This document shows positions 41,398-50,630 of a DNA stretch of 64,000 nucleotides, in pieces. Position numbers and translations under genes: made by a program. Origin of the DNA: Bacteroides sp. CAG:443 (GTDB lineage Bacteria > Bacteroidota > Bacteroidia > Bacteroidales > Bacteroidaceae). Under the pieces are notes generated by a model, which was not told the DNA's origin, did not search any database, and worked only from the letters and a program-made list of their open reading frames with translations. Location: assembly GCA_000432735.1 (NCBI GenBank), contig FR887775.1, forward strand, positions 1-64,000, given 5' to 3'. Position 1 is the first letter of the stretch, and the number at the start of each line of letters is the position of its first letter.

Positions 41398-43302
41398 ATG
41401 AAAAAAGTATACGCTTCCATGTTGTTGTTAGGTCTCGCTTGTCATACGGGGATGGCCCAAGAGCAACCACACGACACACTAATGACCAATCGTACCTATA
41501 AGATAAACGAAGTAGTGGTAACCGGAGCACGCAATGAAACAGATGTGCGTCATCTTTCGCAGACTGTTTCTGTTATCGGACGGGCACAGATAGAACGTTC
41601 GATGCAGCCCTCCCTGCTCCCGGTCCTCACGGAACAGATTCCCGGACTGTTTGTTACCTCACGGGGAGTTATGGGCTATGGAGTCTCAAACGGTGCGGCA
41701 GGCAGCATCTCCCTGCGAGGGCTAAGTGGAGGAAGCGCCCGCCTCATGGTCATGATCGACGGGCATCCGCAATATGCCGGTATCTTCGGCCATCCGATAT
41801 CCGATGCTTATCAGTCATTTCTGGCCGAACGGGTAGAAGTTCTGCGAGGTCCGGCTTCGGTACTTTACGGTTCCAATGCCATGGGCGGTGTGATAAACAT
41901 CGTTACCCGCAAGATGAAGGAAGACGGCGTAAACACAAATATCCATGCAGGCTATGGCTCATATAATACCTTGGAAACCGAGGTAACCAATCGCATTCGC
42001 AAGGGACGTTTCTCGAGCGTGGTATCGGGTTCCTACAATCGTACCGACGGACATCGTGCCGACATGGAGTTTGAACAATACGGAGGCTACGCCAAACTGG
42101 GATATGAGGTGACAGACAACTGGAATCTGCGCGGTGACGTAGACGTTACGCATTTCAATGCTTCCTATCCCGGACCGGTCAGTGCTCCCCTGCTCGACGG
42201 CGACCAGCGTATCACGCGAGGCATGACTTCTTTTGCTTTGGAGAATAATTATCAAAAGACCTCTGGGGCGATCAGTTTCTTTTACAACTGGGGCGACCAT
42301 TGGATCAACGACGGATATACACCTTCCGCGGGTGAAGGGCCTCAGGACGACCGCTTTCTTTCACATGACAACATGATGGGAATTTCGCTCTATCAGAGTA
42401 TGCAACTGTTTAAGGGGAATCGAATCACTTTGGGTTTCGACTGGTTCCGGTACGGCGGCCGGGCATGGAATGAATATGTCAGCGGAGAAAAGGTTGGAAC
42501 GACTTCCGATCTGGTAGACAAACACGAAGACGAACTGGCAGGATATGTCGATCTGCGCCAAGAAATCCGTTCCTGGCTGACCTTCAATGCCGGCCTCCGG
42601 GTTGACCATCACTCGCGGGTCGGTACGGAATGGGTGCCTCAGGCAGGACTGGCTTTCCATCTTCCCCACACCATCGAACTGAAAGCTTCTGCGTCGAAGG
42701 GGTTCCGTTACCCGATTCTCCGGGAAATGTATATGTTTCCTCCGCAGAATCCCAACCTGCAACCGGAGTCGATGTGGAATTATGAGCTTGCTTTCTCGCA
42801 GCGATTGATAAACGGTCAGCTCACTTATGGAGTAAATGTATTTTACATCGACGGAAAGAATTTAATTCAGACACTTCCCAATCCCAACGGTAGCGGCATG
42901 CTGAACCAGAACTCCGGTCACATTGAAAACGCAGGAGTTGAACTACAAGCTGCTTACCGCATCAACCGCCGCTGGTCGGTAGACGGCAACTATAGCTACC
43001 TGCACATGAAGAATCCCGTCATTGCCGCCCCCGAACATAAGCTATATGCCGGCATGAACTTTTCACAAGGGCGCTGGAACGTGTCTACCGGCCTGCAATA
43101 TATCGCCGGACTTTATACGCAGGTAGACCCCGACGTGACGGAGAATTTTGTTTTATGGAACCTGCGTGCCGCCTTTCATGCCAACCGCTGGCTGGATGTC
43201 TGGGCACGCGGCGAAAACCTGCTTGCACAAAAGTATGAAATCAATGCAGGCTACCCTATGCCACGAGCTACAGTCACAGCCGGAGTCAATATTAATTTTT
43301 AA
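41398..43302 (+). CDS. TonB-dependent receptor
   Basis: A 634-residue outer-membrane receptor: signal peptide (to about residue 20), a TonB-box-like NEVVVTGAR segment (38-45), a plug domain (LPVLTEQIPGLFVTSRG, ISLRGLSGG, VEVLRGPASVLYGSNAMGGVINI), and a 22-strand barrel ending in VNINF. It lacks the CarboxypepD-like domain of SusC proteins, so it belongs to the BtuB/FepA-like class for metal chelates or cofactors. The ligand is not evident. It is followed after 23 bp by an exported DUF362 protein, which may handle the same substrate. Confidence 0.92.
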   Translation: MKKVYASMLLLGLACHTGMAQEQPHDTLMTNRTYKINEVVVTGARNETDVRHLSQTVSVIGRAQIERSMQPSLLPVLTEQIPGLFVTSRGVMGYGVSNGAAGSISLRGLSGGSARLMVMIDGHPQYAGIFGHPISDAYQSFLAERVEVLRGPASVLYGSNAMGGVINIVTRKMKEDGVNTNIHAGYGSYNTLETEVTNRIRKGRFSSVVSGSYNRTDGHRADMEFEQYGGYAKLGYEVTDNWNLRGDVDVTHFNASYPGPVSAPLLDGDQRITRGMTSFALENNYQKTSGAISFFYNWGDHWINDGYTPSAGEGPQDDRFLSHDNMMGISLYQSMQLFKGNRITLGFDWFRYGGRAWNEYVSGEKVGTTSDLVDKHEDELAGYVDLRQEIRSWLTFNAGLRVDHHSRVGTEWVPQAGLAFHLPHTIELKASASKGFRYPILREMYMFPPQNPNLQPESMWNYELAFSQRLINGQLTYGVNVFYIDGKNLIQTLPNPNGSGMLNQNSGHIENAGVELQAAYRINRRWSVDGNYSYLHMKNPVIAAPEHKLYAGMNFSQGRWNVSTGLQYIAGLYTQVDPDVTENFVLWNLRAAFHANRWLDVWARGENLLAQKYEINAGYPMPRATVTAGVNINF

Positions 43303-43325
43303 CGACAAACTAATATCTTACGAGT

Positions 43326-44306
43326 ATGAAAAAGAGTATTCTGACAATTATGTGTACCATGTTGCTTACAACATTTGGCTGTGCCAATGCACAAACCAAT
43401 CAGGCTTCTCCACAAACGGAGCCATCGACCACGGAAACAACTCTTCCCAAAGTTTATTTCTACAAAGAAATCTCATCGGAGAACCTGATCAAGATTTACG
43501 AAGCCCTCGGACGCAAAGCCGAAGGGAAAGTTGCCGTCAAGCTCTCTACCGGAGAACCGGGAGGACACAACTTTCTGCAACCGGCACTGATAAAGGATCT
43601 GGTACAGCAAGTGGGCGGTACCATCGTTGAATGTAATACAGCCTATGGAGGCGGTCGCTCCGATACCAAAAGTCACCTGAAAGCAGCAGCCGACCATGGA
43701 TTTACGGCCATCGCTCCAGTAGTCATCATGGATGCCGAAGGCGAAGCCGAGCTGCCCGTAAAAGGAGGCAAACATCTCACCCGCGACATTGTGGGAAAAG
43801 ACTTCTTGAATTACGATTTTGTCATTATTCTTTCCCATTTCAAGGGACATGCTATGGGAGGATTCGGAGGTGCCATCAAGAATATGTCTATCGGCATTGC
43901 TTCGTCCAATGGCAAGCGACTGATTCATTCAGCAGGAGCCAGCACCACGAGCTGGGGAAATCCGGCACAAGATGATTTTCTGGAATCGATGGCAGAAGCT
44001 GCCAAAGCCGTGGCCGATCATTGCGGACAAAATATTCTTTACATCAGCGTAGCCAATAATCTTTCGGTAGATTGCGACTGCGATTCATCTCCTGCCGATC
44101 CACAAATGGGTGATATAGGCATTCTGGCTTCTCTCGATCCGGTAGCACTCGACCGTGCTTGCACTGATCTGGTACGTTCTTCAAACGATCATGGAAAGAT
44201 TCACCTCATTGAGCGTATTGATTCACGTCACGGCATGCATACACTAGATCACGCGGAAGCACTCGGCATGGGCAGTCAGAAATACGAACTGGTAACGCTT
44301 GATTAA
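43326..44306 (+). CDS. Exported DUF362 domain protein
   Basis: A 326-residue protein with a signal peptide that may be a lipoprotein signal (TTFGCAN). The rest is a DUF362 domain: KLSTGEPGGHNFL, the NTAYGGGRSDT segment, LSHFKGHAMGGFGGAIKN, and DCDCDSSPADPQMGDIGILASLDPVALD. Most DUF362 relatives are cytoplasmic and often carry ferredoxin cysteines. Here there is no extra ferredoxin module and the protein is exported. The Asp/Cys cluster DCDCD may bind metal. It is the second gene of an operon with a TonB receptor, suggesting a metal- or cofactor-related envelope function. Confidence 0.85.
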   Translation: MKKSILTIMCTMLLTTFGCANAQTNQASPQTEPSTTETTLPKVYFYKEISSENLIKIYEALGRKAEGKVAVKLSTGEPGGHNFLQPALIKDLVQQVGGTIVECNTAYGGGRSDTKSHLKAAADHGFTAIAPVVIMDAEGEAELPVKGGKHLTRDIVGKDFLNYDFVIILSHFKGHAMGGFGGAIKNMSIGIASSNGKRLIHSAGASTTSWGNPAQDDFLESMAEAAKAVADHCGQNILYISVANNLSVDCDCDSSPADPQMGDIGILASLDPVALDRACTDLVRSSNDHGKIHLIERIDSRHGMHTLDHAEALGMGSQKYELVTLD

Positions 44307-44430
44307 AGTAAATATTCTGACATTTTTCTACTGAGAGCAATTGTGGCAAAACCTATCTTCCCCCAAAAAATGAAGTGCTGAGCTTAGCCAACGACTCTAA
44401 ACACAAAAGAAGAAACCTTCTATAAATAGA

Positions 44431-44563
44431 GAGATTGAACAGACTGACTTATCATCGATAAGTTGTAATACACAAATCTCCTGCTTTTAACCACGTAATT
44501 AAAATAAACGACGGCTAAGAGTAGGAGATTTTTACTTTGGAAATTTCATTTTAAGACAGCTTC
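44431..44563. mobile_element. MITE-like palindromic element, copy 2 (diverged)
   Basis: It shares the AAATCTCCTGC/GTAGGAGATTT core hairpin and ends in ATTTTAAGACAGCTTC (44548-44563), a 13-of-16 match to the end of copy 1. The left boundary is uncertain. It lies in the 820-bp gap 44307-45127, which otherwise holds only the repeat at 44840 and an isolated TATCTTTG box at 44622-44629. Confidence 0.5.
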
Positions 44564-44839
44564 TTTTGATATTTACGCACCTCAATCTACGCCCGTCAAA
44601 ATAAGCATTAGGAACTCAGTCTATCTTTGCAGGGATACAAAAAAGCGTTACAACTTTGCATGCAGAGTGGTCATCAGGAAATTGACGCACTCCCTTGACT
44701 GTATTCAAAAACTGGATACTTTTTATCCCCTCCTATCAGTTCTAATAAACGTATTTCTTACAGAGGAAATCACTCCCCTGCAAAAGTCGTTTATCATCAC
44801 ACGAAGTTTTTCCAAAAACGTCTCGACGTTTTCTCAAAA

Positions 44840-44871
44840 TTTGTACAAAAAATTTTTGTTTTTGTACAAAA
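44840..44871. repeat. GTACAAAA double palindrome, copy 2
   Basis: TTTGTACAAAA occurs twice, 21 bp apart, with a TTTTTG spacer, as at 21176-21213. A CGACGTTTTC string lies near both copies. Confidence 0.5.
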
Positions 44872-45104
44872 CATGAACGGTTCTTCTGCACGACTACAAA
44901 ACTCCGACAGCTCCTTTCCTTTCAGACCTGCCGAACAATTCACAAAGGCCCGTGTAAAGCATAAACCGCATATCTACAGGATGAACATGATACGAACTTT
45001 CCTCACTGTACAAAAGCATACCCCTAAAGATTTCAAAATATAAAATCAGTAAAAAAGGTCATGATCTCTGTAATTTGTCTACATGCAATTTGTCACGTCT
45101 GTCG

Positions 45105-45112
45105 TATCTTTG
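45105..45112 (+). promoter_or_regulatory. -7 box of acyltransferase gene
   Basis: TATCTTTG; transcription from about 45119 excludes the TTG/ATG-like starts before it and supports the ATG at 45128. Confidence 0.5.
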
Positions 45113-45127
45113 TATCCTGAATTATTA

Positions 45128-45700
45128 ATGCATCTAAATATGACACTTCCAGAATTTTTAGCATACGTAAAGACACGCCGTGCTCTCAATACGGCCGAAA
45201 TTCATCAGTTTATGAACGATATGAGTAACGAGGCACGACGCATCACCTTCGAGTTGAACAATGCCTATCATACTCCCGATGAAGTACGTGCCTTGCTGTC
45301 ACGCCTGTTTGGAAAAGAAGTCGACAGCTCTTTCCGTGTTTTTCCGCCTTTTTATACCGACTTCGGAAAAAACATTACGGTAGGAAAAGATGTGTTCATC
45401 AACGCCTGCTGCCATTTTCAGGATCACGGAGGCGTTATCTTGGGCGACGGCTGCCAGATCGGACACAACGTAGTGTTTGCCACTCTGAACCACGGGCTGG
45501 CTCCGGAAGACCGGCAGACCACTTATCCGGCACCCATCGTTTTGGGTAAAAATGTTTGGGTGGGTTCCAACTCTACCATTCTGCAAGGAGTGACCATCGG
45601 TGACAATGCAGTGGTAGGAGCCGGTGCGGTAGTCACGAAAGATGTGCCCGAAAATACAATTGTCGGTGGAGTTCCGGCACGGATCATCCGCCACATTTAA
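45128..45700 (+). CDS. Hexapeptide-repeat acyltransferase (maltose/galactoside O-acetyltransferase-like)
   Basis: About 190 residues with a left-handed beta-helix of hexapeptide repeats: ITVGKDVFINACC, VILGDGCQIGHNVVF, IVLGKNVWVGSNSTILQGVTIGDNAVVGAGAVV. The catalytic-type His is in the NHGLAPEDRQ segment. An N-terminal helical LacA/Maa-like part (LPEFLAYVKTRRALN) fits sugar O-acetyltransferases. The start at 45128 follows the -7 box; 45140 (MTLPEFL) is also possible. The acceptor sugar is unknown. It converges with the cobyrinate synthase gene. Confidence 0.9.
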   Translation: MHLNMTLPEFLAYVKTRRALNTAEIHQFMNDMSNEARRITFELNNAYHTPDEVRALLSRLFGKEVDSSFRVFPPFYTDFGKNITVGKDVFINACCHFQDHGGVILGDGCQIGHNVVFATLNHGLAPEDRQTTYPAPIVLGKNVWVGSNSTILQGVTIGDNAVVGAGAVVTKDVPENTIVGGVPARIIRHI

Positions 45701-45719
45701 CTTAGCGAAACGATTTCAT

Positions 45720-47036
45720 TTATTTCCATAGCTGCATGAGGTCGGTTTCTCCCCAGTACCAGTGGGTATATCCTGCAATGACGTTTTTGTATCGGTACAA
45801 AGGAGTATCGACCTCAGCACCGCAAGCATCGTATAGTCGGGCAGCAGAAGACAGGTTACCGGATGAAGCCACTTCCGAAAAGTGAAACTCATGTCCTCGC
45901 AGCGACACGCCGTTGTATTTCATTTCCCGATAGCCCAGATGAAGCCGTGGATGCTCTACGGTAAAGTCGACAGGCAGTACACCTGCCATCTCATACGTCG
46001 ATCCTTTTCTCGTAGTGAGCGTACGCCCCAAGTACATCATGCCACCACATTCGGCATACACCTTTCCCCCTTCTTCCGCATAAGCACGCAACTGCTGCAT
46101 GATTTCCCGGCGGTGGTGCAGACGACGTGCATAGAGTTCGGGATACCCTCCCGGGAGATAAACTAAGTCGGCTGCCGGGAGTTTGTTATCGCGCAGAGGA
46201 CTGAAAAACGTAATCCGTCCCTGCTCACCCAGTCGCTTCAGGTTTTCGTAATAGATAAAGCAGAACGCTTCATCCCTTGCAACCGCTATCTTCAGTTTCC
46301 GGCGTACGGTTTCTTCAATGGCTGTTTCGGAAACGTAAGGCAATGTATACGGACAGGGGAAAACCGACTGGCAAAGGTTCAGCAACTTATCGAGTTCCAC
46401 ATATTTTTCGACCAGCGTCGAGGCTTTTTCCACAATCTCATTCATGGAAGCCCGCGCCGTCAGCGTCAGTCCCAAATGTCGTGAAGGCACAAACAGCTCT
46501 TCCGCATACGGCAGATACCCCAAAGCCTCCAGTCCGGCATCGGTGCAAGCCTCCTTCAGAAAAGCATAATGCGAGGCCGATGAAACCTGATTGAACACAA
46601 CTCCTGCTATCTTCATGCCACGTGCAAAATGCTTGAATCCGAAAAGCATGGGAGCTACGGAATATGCTGCAGCACGCGCATTCACCACCAGCACCACTGG
46701 AAGGTTCAGAAGCCGGGCTATTTCCGCCGCACTCCCTTTGTCGCGGCTGTACCCGTCGAATAAGCCCATAACCCCCTCGGTCACACAGACATCAGCATCC
46801 TCCGACTGGCGATTATAGATACGCTGAATGTGATGATGATGCATCATCCACGTATCGAGATTCACCGACGGACGTCCGGCTGCTACCGCGTGAAACTGGG
46901 TATCAATATAATCGGGACCGCACTTAAACGGCTGTGCCTGCAAGCCCCGTTTCTTCAGTGCCCGCAGCAGTCCCATGGTAAAAATAGTTTTTCCACTGCC
47001 CGAAGCGGCAGCTCCAATCAGTAGTTGTGGTTTCAT
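45720..47036 (-). CDS. cobB: Cobyrinate a,c-diamide synthase
   Basis: A 438-residue CobB/CbiA protein that amidates the a and c carboxylates of cobyrinic acid (or hydrogenobyrinic acid) in corrinoid synthesis. All family motifs look intact: P-loop ASGSGKTIFT, KCGPDYIDTQFH, GVMGLFDGYS, the amidotransferase nucleophile AECGGM, and RGHEFHFSE. The start is one of two adjacent ATGs (47036 or 47039). A minus-strand TACATTTG box at 47044-47051 is only a few bases upstream, so the transcript may be nearly leaderless. The related protein at 4820-6205 is diverged at several of these motifs. Confidence 0.92.
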   Translation of the reverse strand: MKPQLLIGAAASGSGKTIFTMGLLRALKKRGLQAQPFKCGPDYIDTQFHAVAAGRPSVNLDTWMMHHHHIQRIYNRQSEDADVCVTEGVMGLFDGYSRDKGSAAEIARLLNLPVVLVVNARAAAYSVAPMLFGFKHFARGMKIAGVVFNQVSSASHYAFLKEACTDAGLEALGYLPYAEELFVPSRHLGLTLTARASMNEIVEKASTLVEKYVELDKLLNLCQSVFPCPYTLPYVSETAIEETVRRKLKIAVARDEAFCFIYYENLKRLGEQGRITFFSPLRDNKLPAADLVYLPGGYPELYARRLHHRREIMQQLRAYAEEGGKVYAECGGMMYLGRTLTTRKGSTYEMAGVLPVDFTVEHPRLHLGYREMKYNGVSLRGHEFHFSEVASSGNLSSAARLYDACGAEVDTPLYRYKNVIAGYTHWYWGETDLMQLWK

Positions 47037-47131
47037 CATGCCGCAAATGTAAGGATTTTCTGTATGCCTGTAAAATATTCCGTGGTTTTTACTACCTTTA
47101 TCGCGTAAAACCAAAAATTAATATCTCAGAA

Positions 47132-47905
47132 ATGAAATTAGGAAAATGGATTGGTGGTATCATGGGATTCATGGCCATGGGACCACTGGGAGCACTGGCC
47201 GGCTATGCCATCGGCTCACTGTTCGACAAAGCTGCATACGTTCCGGAAAATACGGGCACTGACGATGGGAACGCAACATACGAAGGACAACGAAACAGCT
47301 TTTTGTTTTCACTGCTGGTCATGGCATCGTACATCATACGTGCCGACGGGAAAATCATGCACAGTGAAATGGAGTTTGTACGACGCTTTCTGCGTACCAA
47401 TTTCGGAGAGAATGCCGTAGCGGAAGGTGAGCAGATTTTGCTGAACTTGTTTGAACAGCGCAAGCAGATGGACGCAACCAACCCACACGCCTTTCAGAAT
47501 ACGATCCGCGAATGTGGCGCACAGATTGCTGCCAACATGAGCTATGAGGAGCGTCTGCAACTGCTGAGCTTTCTGGCACAGATAGCACGCAGCGACGGAA
47601 ATGTGTGTGCGGCCGAAATTGACACACTGAAAGAAGTTGCACAGTCCATGCAACTGTCGGCCAAAGAAGTAGAATCGATGCTGAACTTGTCCGGCGACTC
47701 GCTGGAAGAAGCCTACAAGGTACTGGAAGTGGAACCTACGGCTACCGATGATGAGGTACGCGCCGCTTACCGCCGCCTTGCGCTGAAGCATCATCCCGAC
47801 CGCGTAGCTACGCTGGGAGAAGACATCCGCAAGGCCGCAGAAGAAAAGTTCCAGGGCATCAACAATGCCAAGGAACGTATCTACAAGGCTAGAGGCATGA
47901 AATAA
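47132..47905 (+). CDS. TerB-DnaJ (DjlA-like) co-chaperone
   Basis: A 257-residue protein. The N-terminal glycine-rich hydrophobic segment (WIGGIMGFMAMGPLGALAGYAIG) resembles the DjlA membrane anchor. A central TerB-like helical domain (about 60-180) follows, and a C-terminal J domain carries the HPD tripeptide in ALKHHPDRV, which stimulates DnaK. The start at 47132 is chosen because family members begin MKLGKWIGG; the longer frame extends into the divergent gene. Its 3' end overlaps the convergent glutathionylspermidine-synthase-like gene by 17 bp. Confidence 0.88.
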   Translation: MKLGKWIGGIMGFMAMGPLGALAGYAIGSLFDKAAYVPENTGTDDGNATYEGQRNSFLFSLLVMASYIIRADGKIMHSEMEFVRRFLRTNFGENAVAEGEQILLNLFEQRKQMDATNPHAFQNTIRECGAQIAANMSYEERLQLLSFLAQIARSDGNVCAAEIDTLKEVAQSMQLSAKEVESMLNLSGDSLEEAYKVLEVEPTATDDEVRAAYRRLALKHHPDRVATLGEDIRKAAEEKFQGINNAKERIYKARGMK

Positions 47906-49025
47906 TATGCGGGACAAATTCGGAGAGGTTGTCGGTTATCTCAGTACGGTTTTCACGAATACCGATTCCGGCAGGCTCTCCTCCCACTATCCACGACCCG
48001 ATGACCGGATAACGTCCGCCATAAGTTGTGGGCTTGACATACTCCTGATAGACATAAGCCCCCGTATTGTAGTCACCTTCCGTTTCTTCCAGAATCGCAT
48101 GTTCTTCCCATTGGCGGATATCGACCACACTTACATTGTGGCCTTCGCGCGAGAATACTGGTTTCTTGCAAAACGTTCCCTGCTGCGGACGCGACAAGTA
48201 ACAAGGCAGGACATAAGGTGAATCGGGAAACAATTCATACAAGACACTCAGAATGGCCTTGTTCGACATCACCAGTTTCCAGATGGGTTCCAGCCATTCT
48301 ACCTGTGCCAGACATCCGTCGGGACTTTCGTTTACCATCCATTCCCAAGGATAAAGTTTGAAACACCTCCGGATACGCTCACCGGAAGGATCATAAAAAA
48401 GACCGTCCTGCAAGCTCATGGCATTCATATCGAGCACACGGGTAGAGAAACCTGCCTCCATGGCCGTACTTGCCAGATATTGCAAGGTTCCGGTATCTTC
48501 GTGGTCGTCGAGTGCTCCGGCAAAATGGATATCGCTTCCCGCCGGAAAAATATCTTTCCACGACTGCACCAAACCTTCATGAATACCATTATACTGGTCG
48601 CACTCCGGAAAACATTCTTCCTTCCACTGCCACTGGATGACTGACGCTTCGAGCAAGGATGTCGGAGTATCCGCATTGAACTCCAGAATACGAGGTACTC
48701 CCCTCTCGTCGAGCAGGAAATCGAAACGTCCGTACAAGCTCAGTTCATCCTGATCCCACGATTCGCGGATACGCTTACAAATCTCAGGAGGAATCTGCAA
48801 CATGCGTTCCATAAATTCCGGCTTTTCCGAGATAATGTATTCGGCAGCCTCACAATACATGCGATAGGCTTCCCTCGTTGCTTCTTCCAGTTGTTCAATT
48901 TCGGCTGTCGTAAAGCGGTAACAGGCTTCCTCCCGCCAGTAATCGCCATGAAAATCGAAGCCCAAAGCCTCTATTTTTTCCTTGTAATCGGAACGGGGAG
49001 TCACATTGATTCTTTCCATCTGCAT
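47889..49025 (-). CDS. Glutathionylspermidine synthase-like (YgiC-type) ATP-grasp protein
   Basis: A 378-residue protein of the glutathionylspermidine synthase preATP-grasp family. It has LYGRFDFLLDERGVPRILEFNADTP, SREGHNVSVV, VYQEYVKPTTYGGRYPVIGSWIVGGEPAGIGIREN, the last being the metal/ATP-binding end. It lacks the amidase domain of E. coli Gsp and so resembles YgiC/YjfC, whose peptide-ligase substrates are unknown. The start is at 49025 (or MER at 49019). It follows a small lipoprotein gene by 6 bp, recalling the ygiB-ygiC gene pair. Confidence 0.87.
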   Translation of the reverse strand: MQMERINVTPRSDYKEKIEALGFDFHGDYWREEACYRFTTAEIEQLEEATREAYRMYCEAAEYIISEKPEFMERMLQIPPEICKRIRESWDQDELSLYGRFDFLLDERGVPRILEFNADTPTSLLEASVIQWQWKEECFPECDQYNGIHEGLVQSWKDIFPAGSDIHFAGALDDHEDTGTLQYLASTAMEAGFSTRVLDMNAMSLQDGLFYDPSGERIRRCFKLYPWEWMVNESPDGCLAQVEWLEPIWKLVMSNKAILSVLYELFPDSPYVLPCYLSRPQQGTFCKKPVFSREGHNVSVVDIRQWEEHAILEETEGDYNTGAYVYQEYVKPTTYGGRYPVIGSWIVGGEPAGIGIRENRTEITDNLSEFVPHIISCL

Positions 49026-49031
49026 CGAAGT

Positions 49032-49385
49032 TTATCCGTGAATACTGAATGAACGGCGGGTAGTACCAAACACATTCCCGCTCGATTTCGACTTACTTGT
49101 ACCCGACGGGCTGACCTTTACCCCCGAAGGAGCATTTACACGCGTGCCATTCGCATCGGTCCACGAACCCGACTGTGGATAATAATAATGAGTAGTACTC
49201 AGTCCGTTGGCAAGAGAGGGCATCAAGGCCCAGCGCATCAGCATGGCATTGTAAATCCAACTGTTGCCCTGACTGTCGCGATATTCTTCCTTGTCTTTCG
49301 GATTCTCGGGCAATTCGGTCTTCTGTGTGCAAGCCGCCAGTGTCATCAGGCACATGGCTGCCACCAGATAGTGTCGTTTATTCAT
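49032..49385 (-). CDS. Small lipoprotein, YgiB-like context
   Basis: A 117-residue protein with lipobox TLAACT. The mature part starts acidic (PENPKDKEEYRDSQG) and has a WIYNAMLMRWALMPSL segment. It ends in a low-complexity Ser/Gly/Lys tail, PSGTSKSKSSGNVFGTTRRSF. Its partnering with a YgiC-like ligase and its Ser/Gly-rich tail resemble the E. coli lipoprotein YgiB (DUF1190), though I cannot claim homology from sequence alone. It could be the acceptor of the ligase. A minus-strand TACATTTG box lies at 49418-49425. Confidence 0.72.
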   Translation of the reverse strand: MNKRHYLVAAMCLMTLAACTQKTELPENPKDKEEYRDSQGNSWIYNAMLMRWALMPSLANGLSTTHYYYPQSGSWTDANGTRVNAPSGVKVSPSGTSKSKSSGNVFGTTRRSFSIHG

Positions 49386-49417
49386 TGAGTCTTAATAGTT
49401 TTATATAATAGAATGCA

Positions 49418-49425
49418 CAAATGTA
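49418..49425 (-). promoter_or_regulatory. -7 box of the YgiB/YgiC-like pair
   Basis: TACATTTG on the minus strand, 33 bp before the ATG at 49385. Confidence 0.5.
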
Positions 49426-49642
49426 AGCAATTCTAGCCTATTAACTGTGTGTTTTAAATATAATTTCCTCCTTCTCATCAGGGCTTAGAGAATATATTTT
49501 TGAAATATCATTTTACAGACAACACTATTACATTAGTCCCAATAGATTGTATTTCCACCATAATAGCAATATTTATCCGAGACTCAAAACGACAACTATA
49601 ACGATACCATTAAAGTAGATATAGAACGCATATAAGTCACTT

Positions 49643-49650
49643 TATATTTG
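49643..49650 (+). promoter_or_regulatory. -7 box of rfbA-rfbC
   Basis: TATATTTG matches TAnnTTTG; the leader would be about 62 nt. The 333-bp gap 49386-49718 shows nothing else besides the divergent box at 49418. Confidence 0.45.
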
Positions 49651-49718
49651 AAAACTTTGCAAGGAAACAAAAAACTTCTTACTTTGCATAAAAATCGAAA
49701 AATATACAATAAACAATT

Positions 49719-50609
49719 ATGAAAGGTATAGTTTTAGCCGGAGGTTCGGGTACACGCCTCTACCCCATTACAAAAGGAGTTTCGAAGCAGTTGCTTCCTA
49801 TTTTCGACAAGCCTATGGTATATTATCCTATTTCAGTATTGATGCTTGCCGGAATACGTGATATACTGATAATATCTACTCCATACGATCTTCCGGGATT
49901 CCGTCGTTTGCTGGGTGACGGAAGTGATTTTGGTGTACATTTTGAATATGCCGAACAGCCTTCACCCGACGGACTAGCACAGGCTTTCATCATTGGAGAA
50001 AAGTTTATCGGCAATGATGCCGTTTGTCTGGTACTTGGCGATAACATTTTCCACGGGAATGGATTTACTGCCATGCTGAAAGAAGCTGTCCGCACAGCGG
50101 AAGAAGAAGCTAAAGCGACTGTATTCGGCTACTGGGTCAGTGATCCTGAGCGTTATGGAGTTGCGGAGTTCGACGAGGCTGGCAACTGTCTTTCCATTGA
50201 AGAAAAGCCTGAACATCCCAAATCGAATTATGCCGTTACGGGACTTTATTTCTATCCGAACAAGGTTGTAGACATAGCCAAGCATATCAAACCGTCGGCA
50301 CGTGGTGAGCTGGAAATCACAACCGTCAACCAACGTTTCCTTGCCGATGGAGAATTAAAAGTGCAAACACTGGGACGTGGATTTGCATGGCTTGACACGG
50401 GAACACACGATTCGCTGGCAGAAGCATCTACTTATATCGAAGTGATAGAAAAACGTCAGGGACTGAAAGTAGCCTGTCTGGAAGGCATTGCTTTACGCCA
50501 TGGCTGGATCACAGCCGAAAAAATGCGTCAGCTCGCACAGCCTATGCTAAAGAACCAATATGGCCAGTACCTGCTGAAAGTAATCGACGAACTGGGACTA
50601 AACGATTAA
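49719..50609 (+). CDS. rfbA: Glucose-1-phosphate thymidylyltransferase
   Basis: A 296-residue RfbA/RmlA enzyme that joins glucose-1-phosphate and dTTP to make dTDP-glucose, the first step to dTDP-L-rhamnose. The nucleotide-binding signature GGSGTRLYPITKG is at residues about 8-20, followed by KQLLPIFDKPM, LGDNIFHG and WLDTGTHDSL. The rfbC gene follows after 21 bp. The rfbB and rfbD partners are not in the window. Confidence 0.96.
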   Translation: MKGIVLAGGSGTRLYPITKGVSKQLLPIFDKPMVYYPISVLMLAGIRDILIISTPYDLPGFRRLLGDGSDFGVHFEYAEQPSPDGLAQAFIIGEKFIGNDAVCLVLGDNIFHGNGFTAMLKEAVRTAEEEAKATVFGYWVSDPERYGVAEFDEAGNCLSIEEKPEHPKSNYAVTGLYFYPNKVVDIAKHIKPSARGELEITTVNQRFLADGELKVQTLGRGFAWLDTGTHDSLAEASTYIEVIEKRQGLKVACLEGIALRHGWITAEKMRQLAQPMLKNQYGQYLLKVIDELGLND

Positions 50610-50630
50610 ATACTTATTTATATACAGAAG

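Noticed and set aside
44667..44876. A 69-codon ORF with GTG start
   Set aside because: No conserved features apart from the FLYK-type tail produced by the GTACAAAA repeat; treated as part of the repeat observation.
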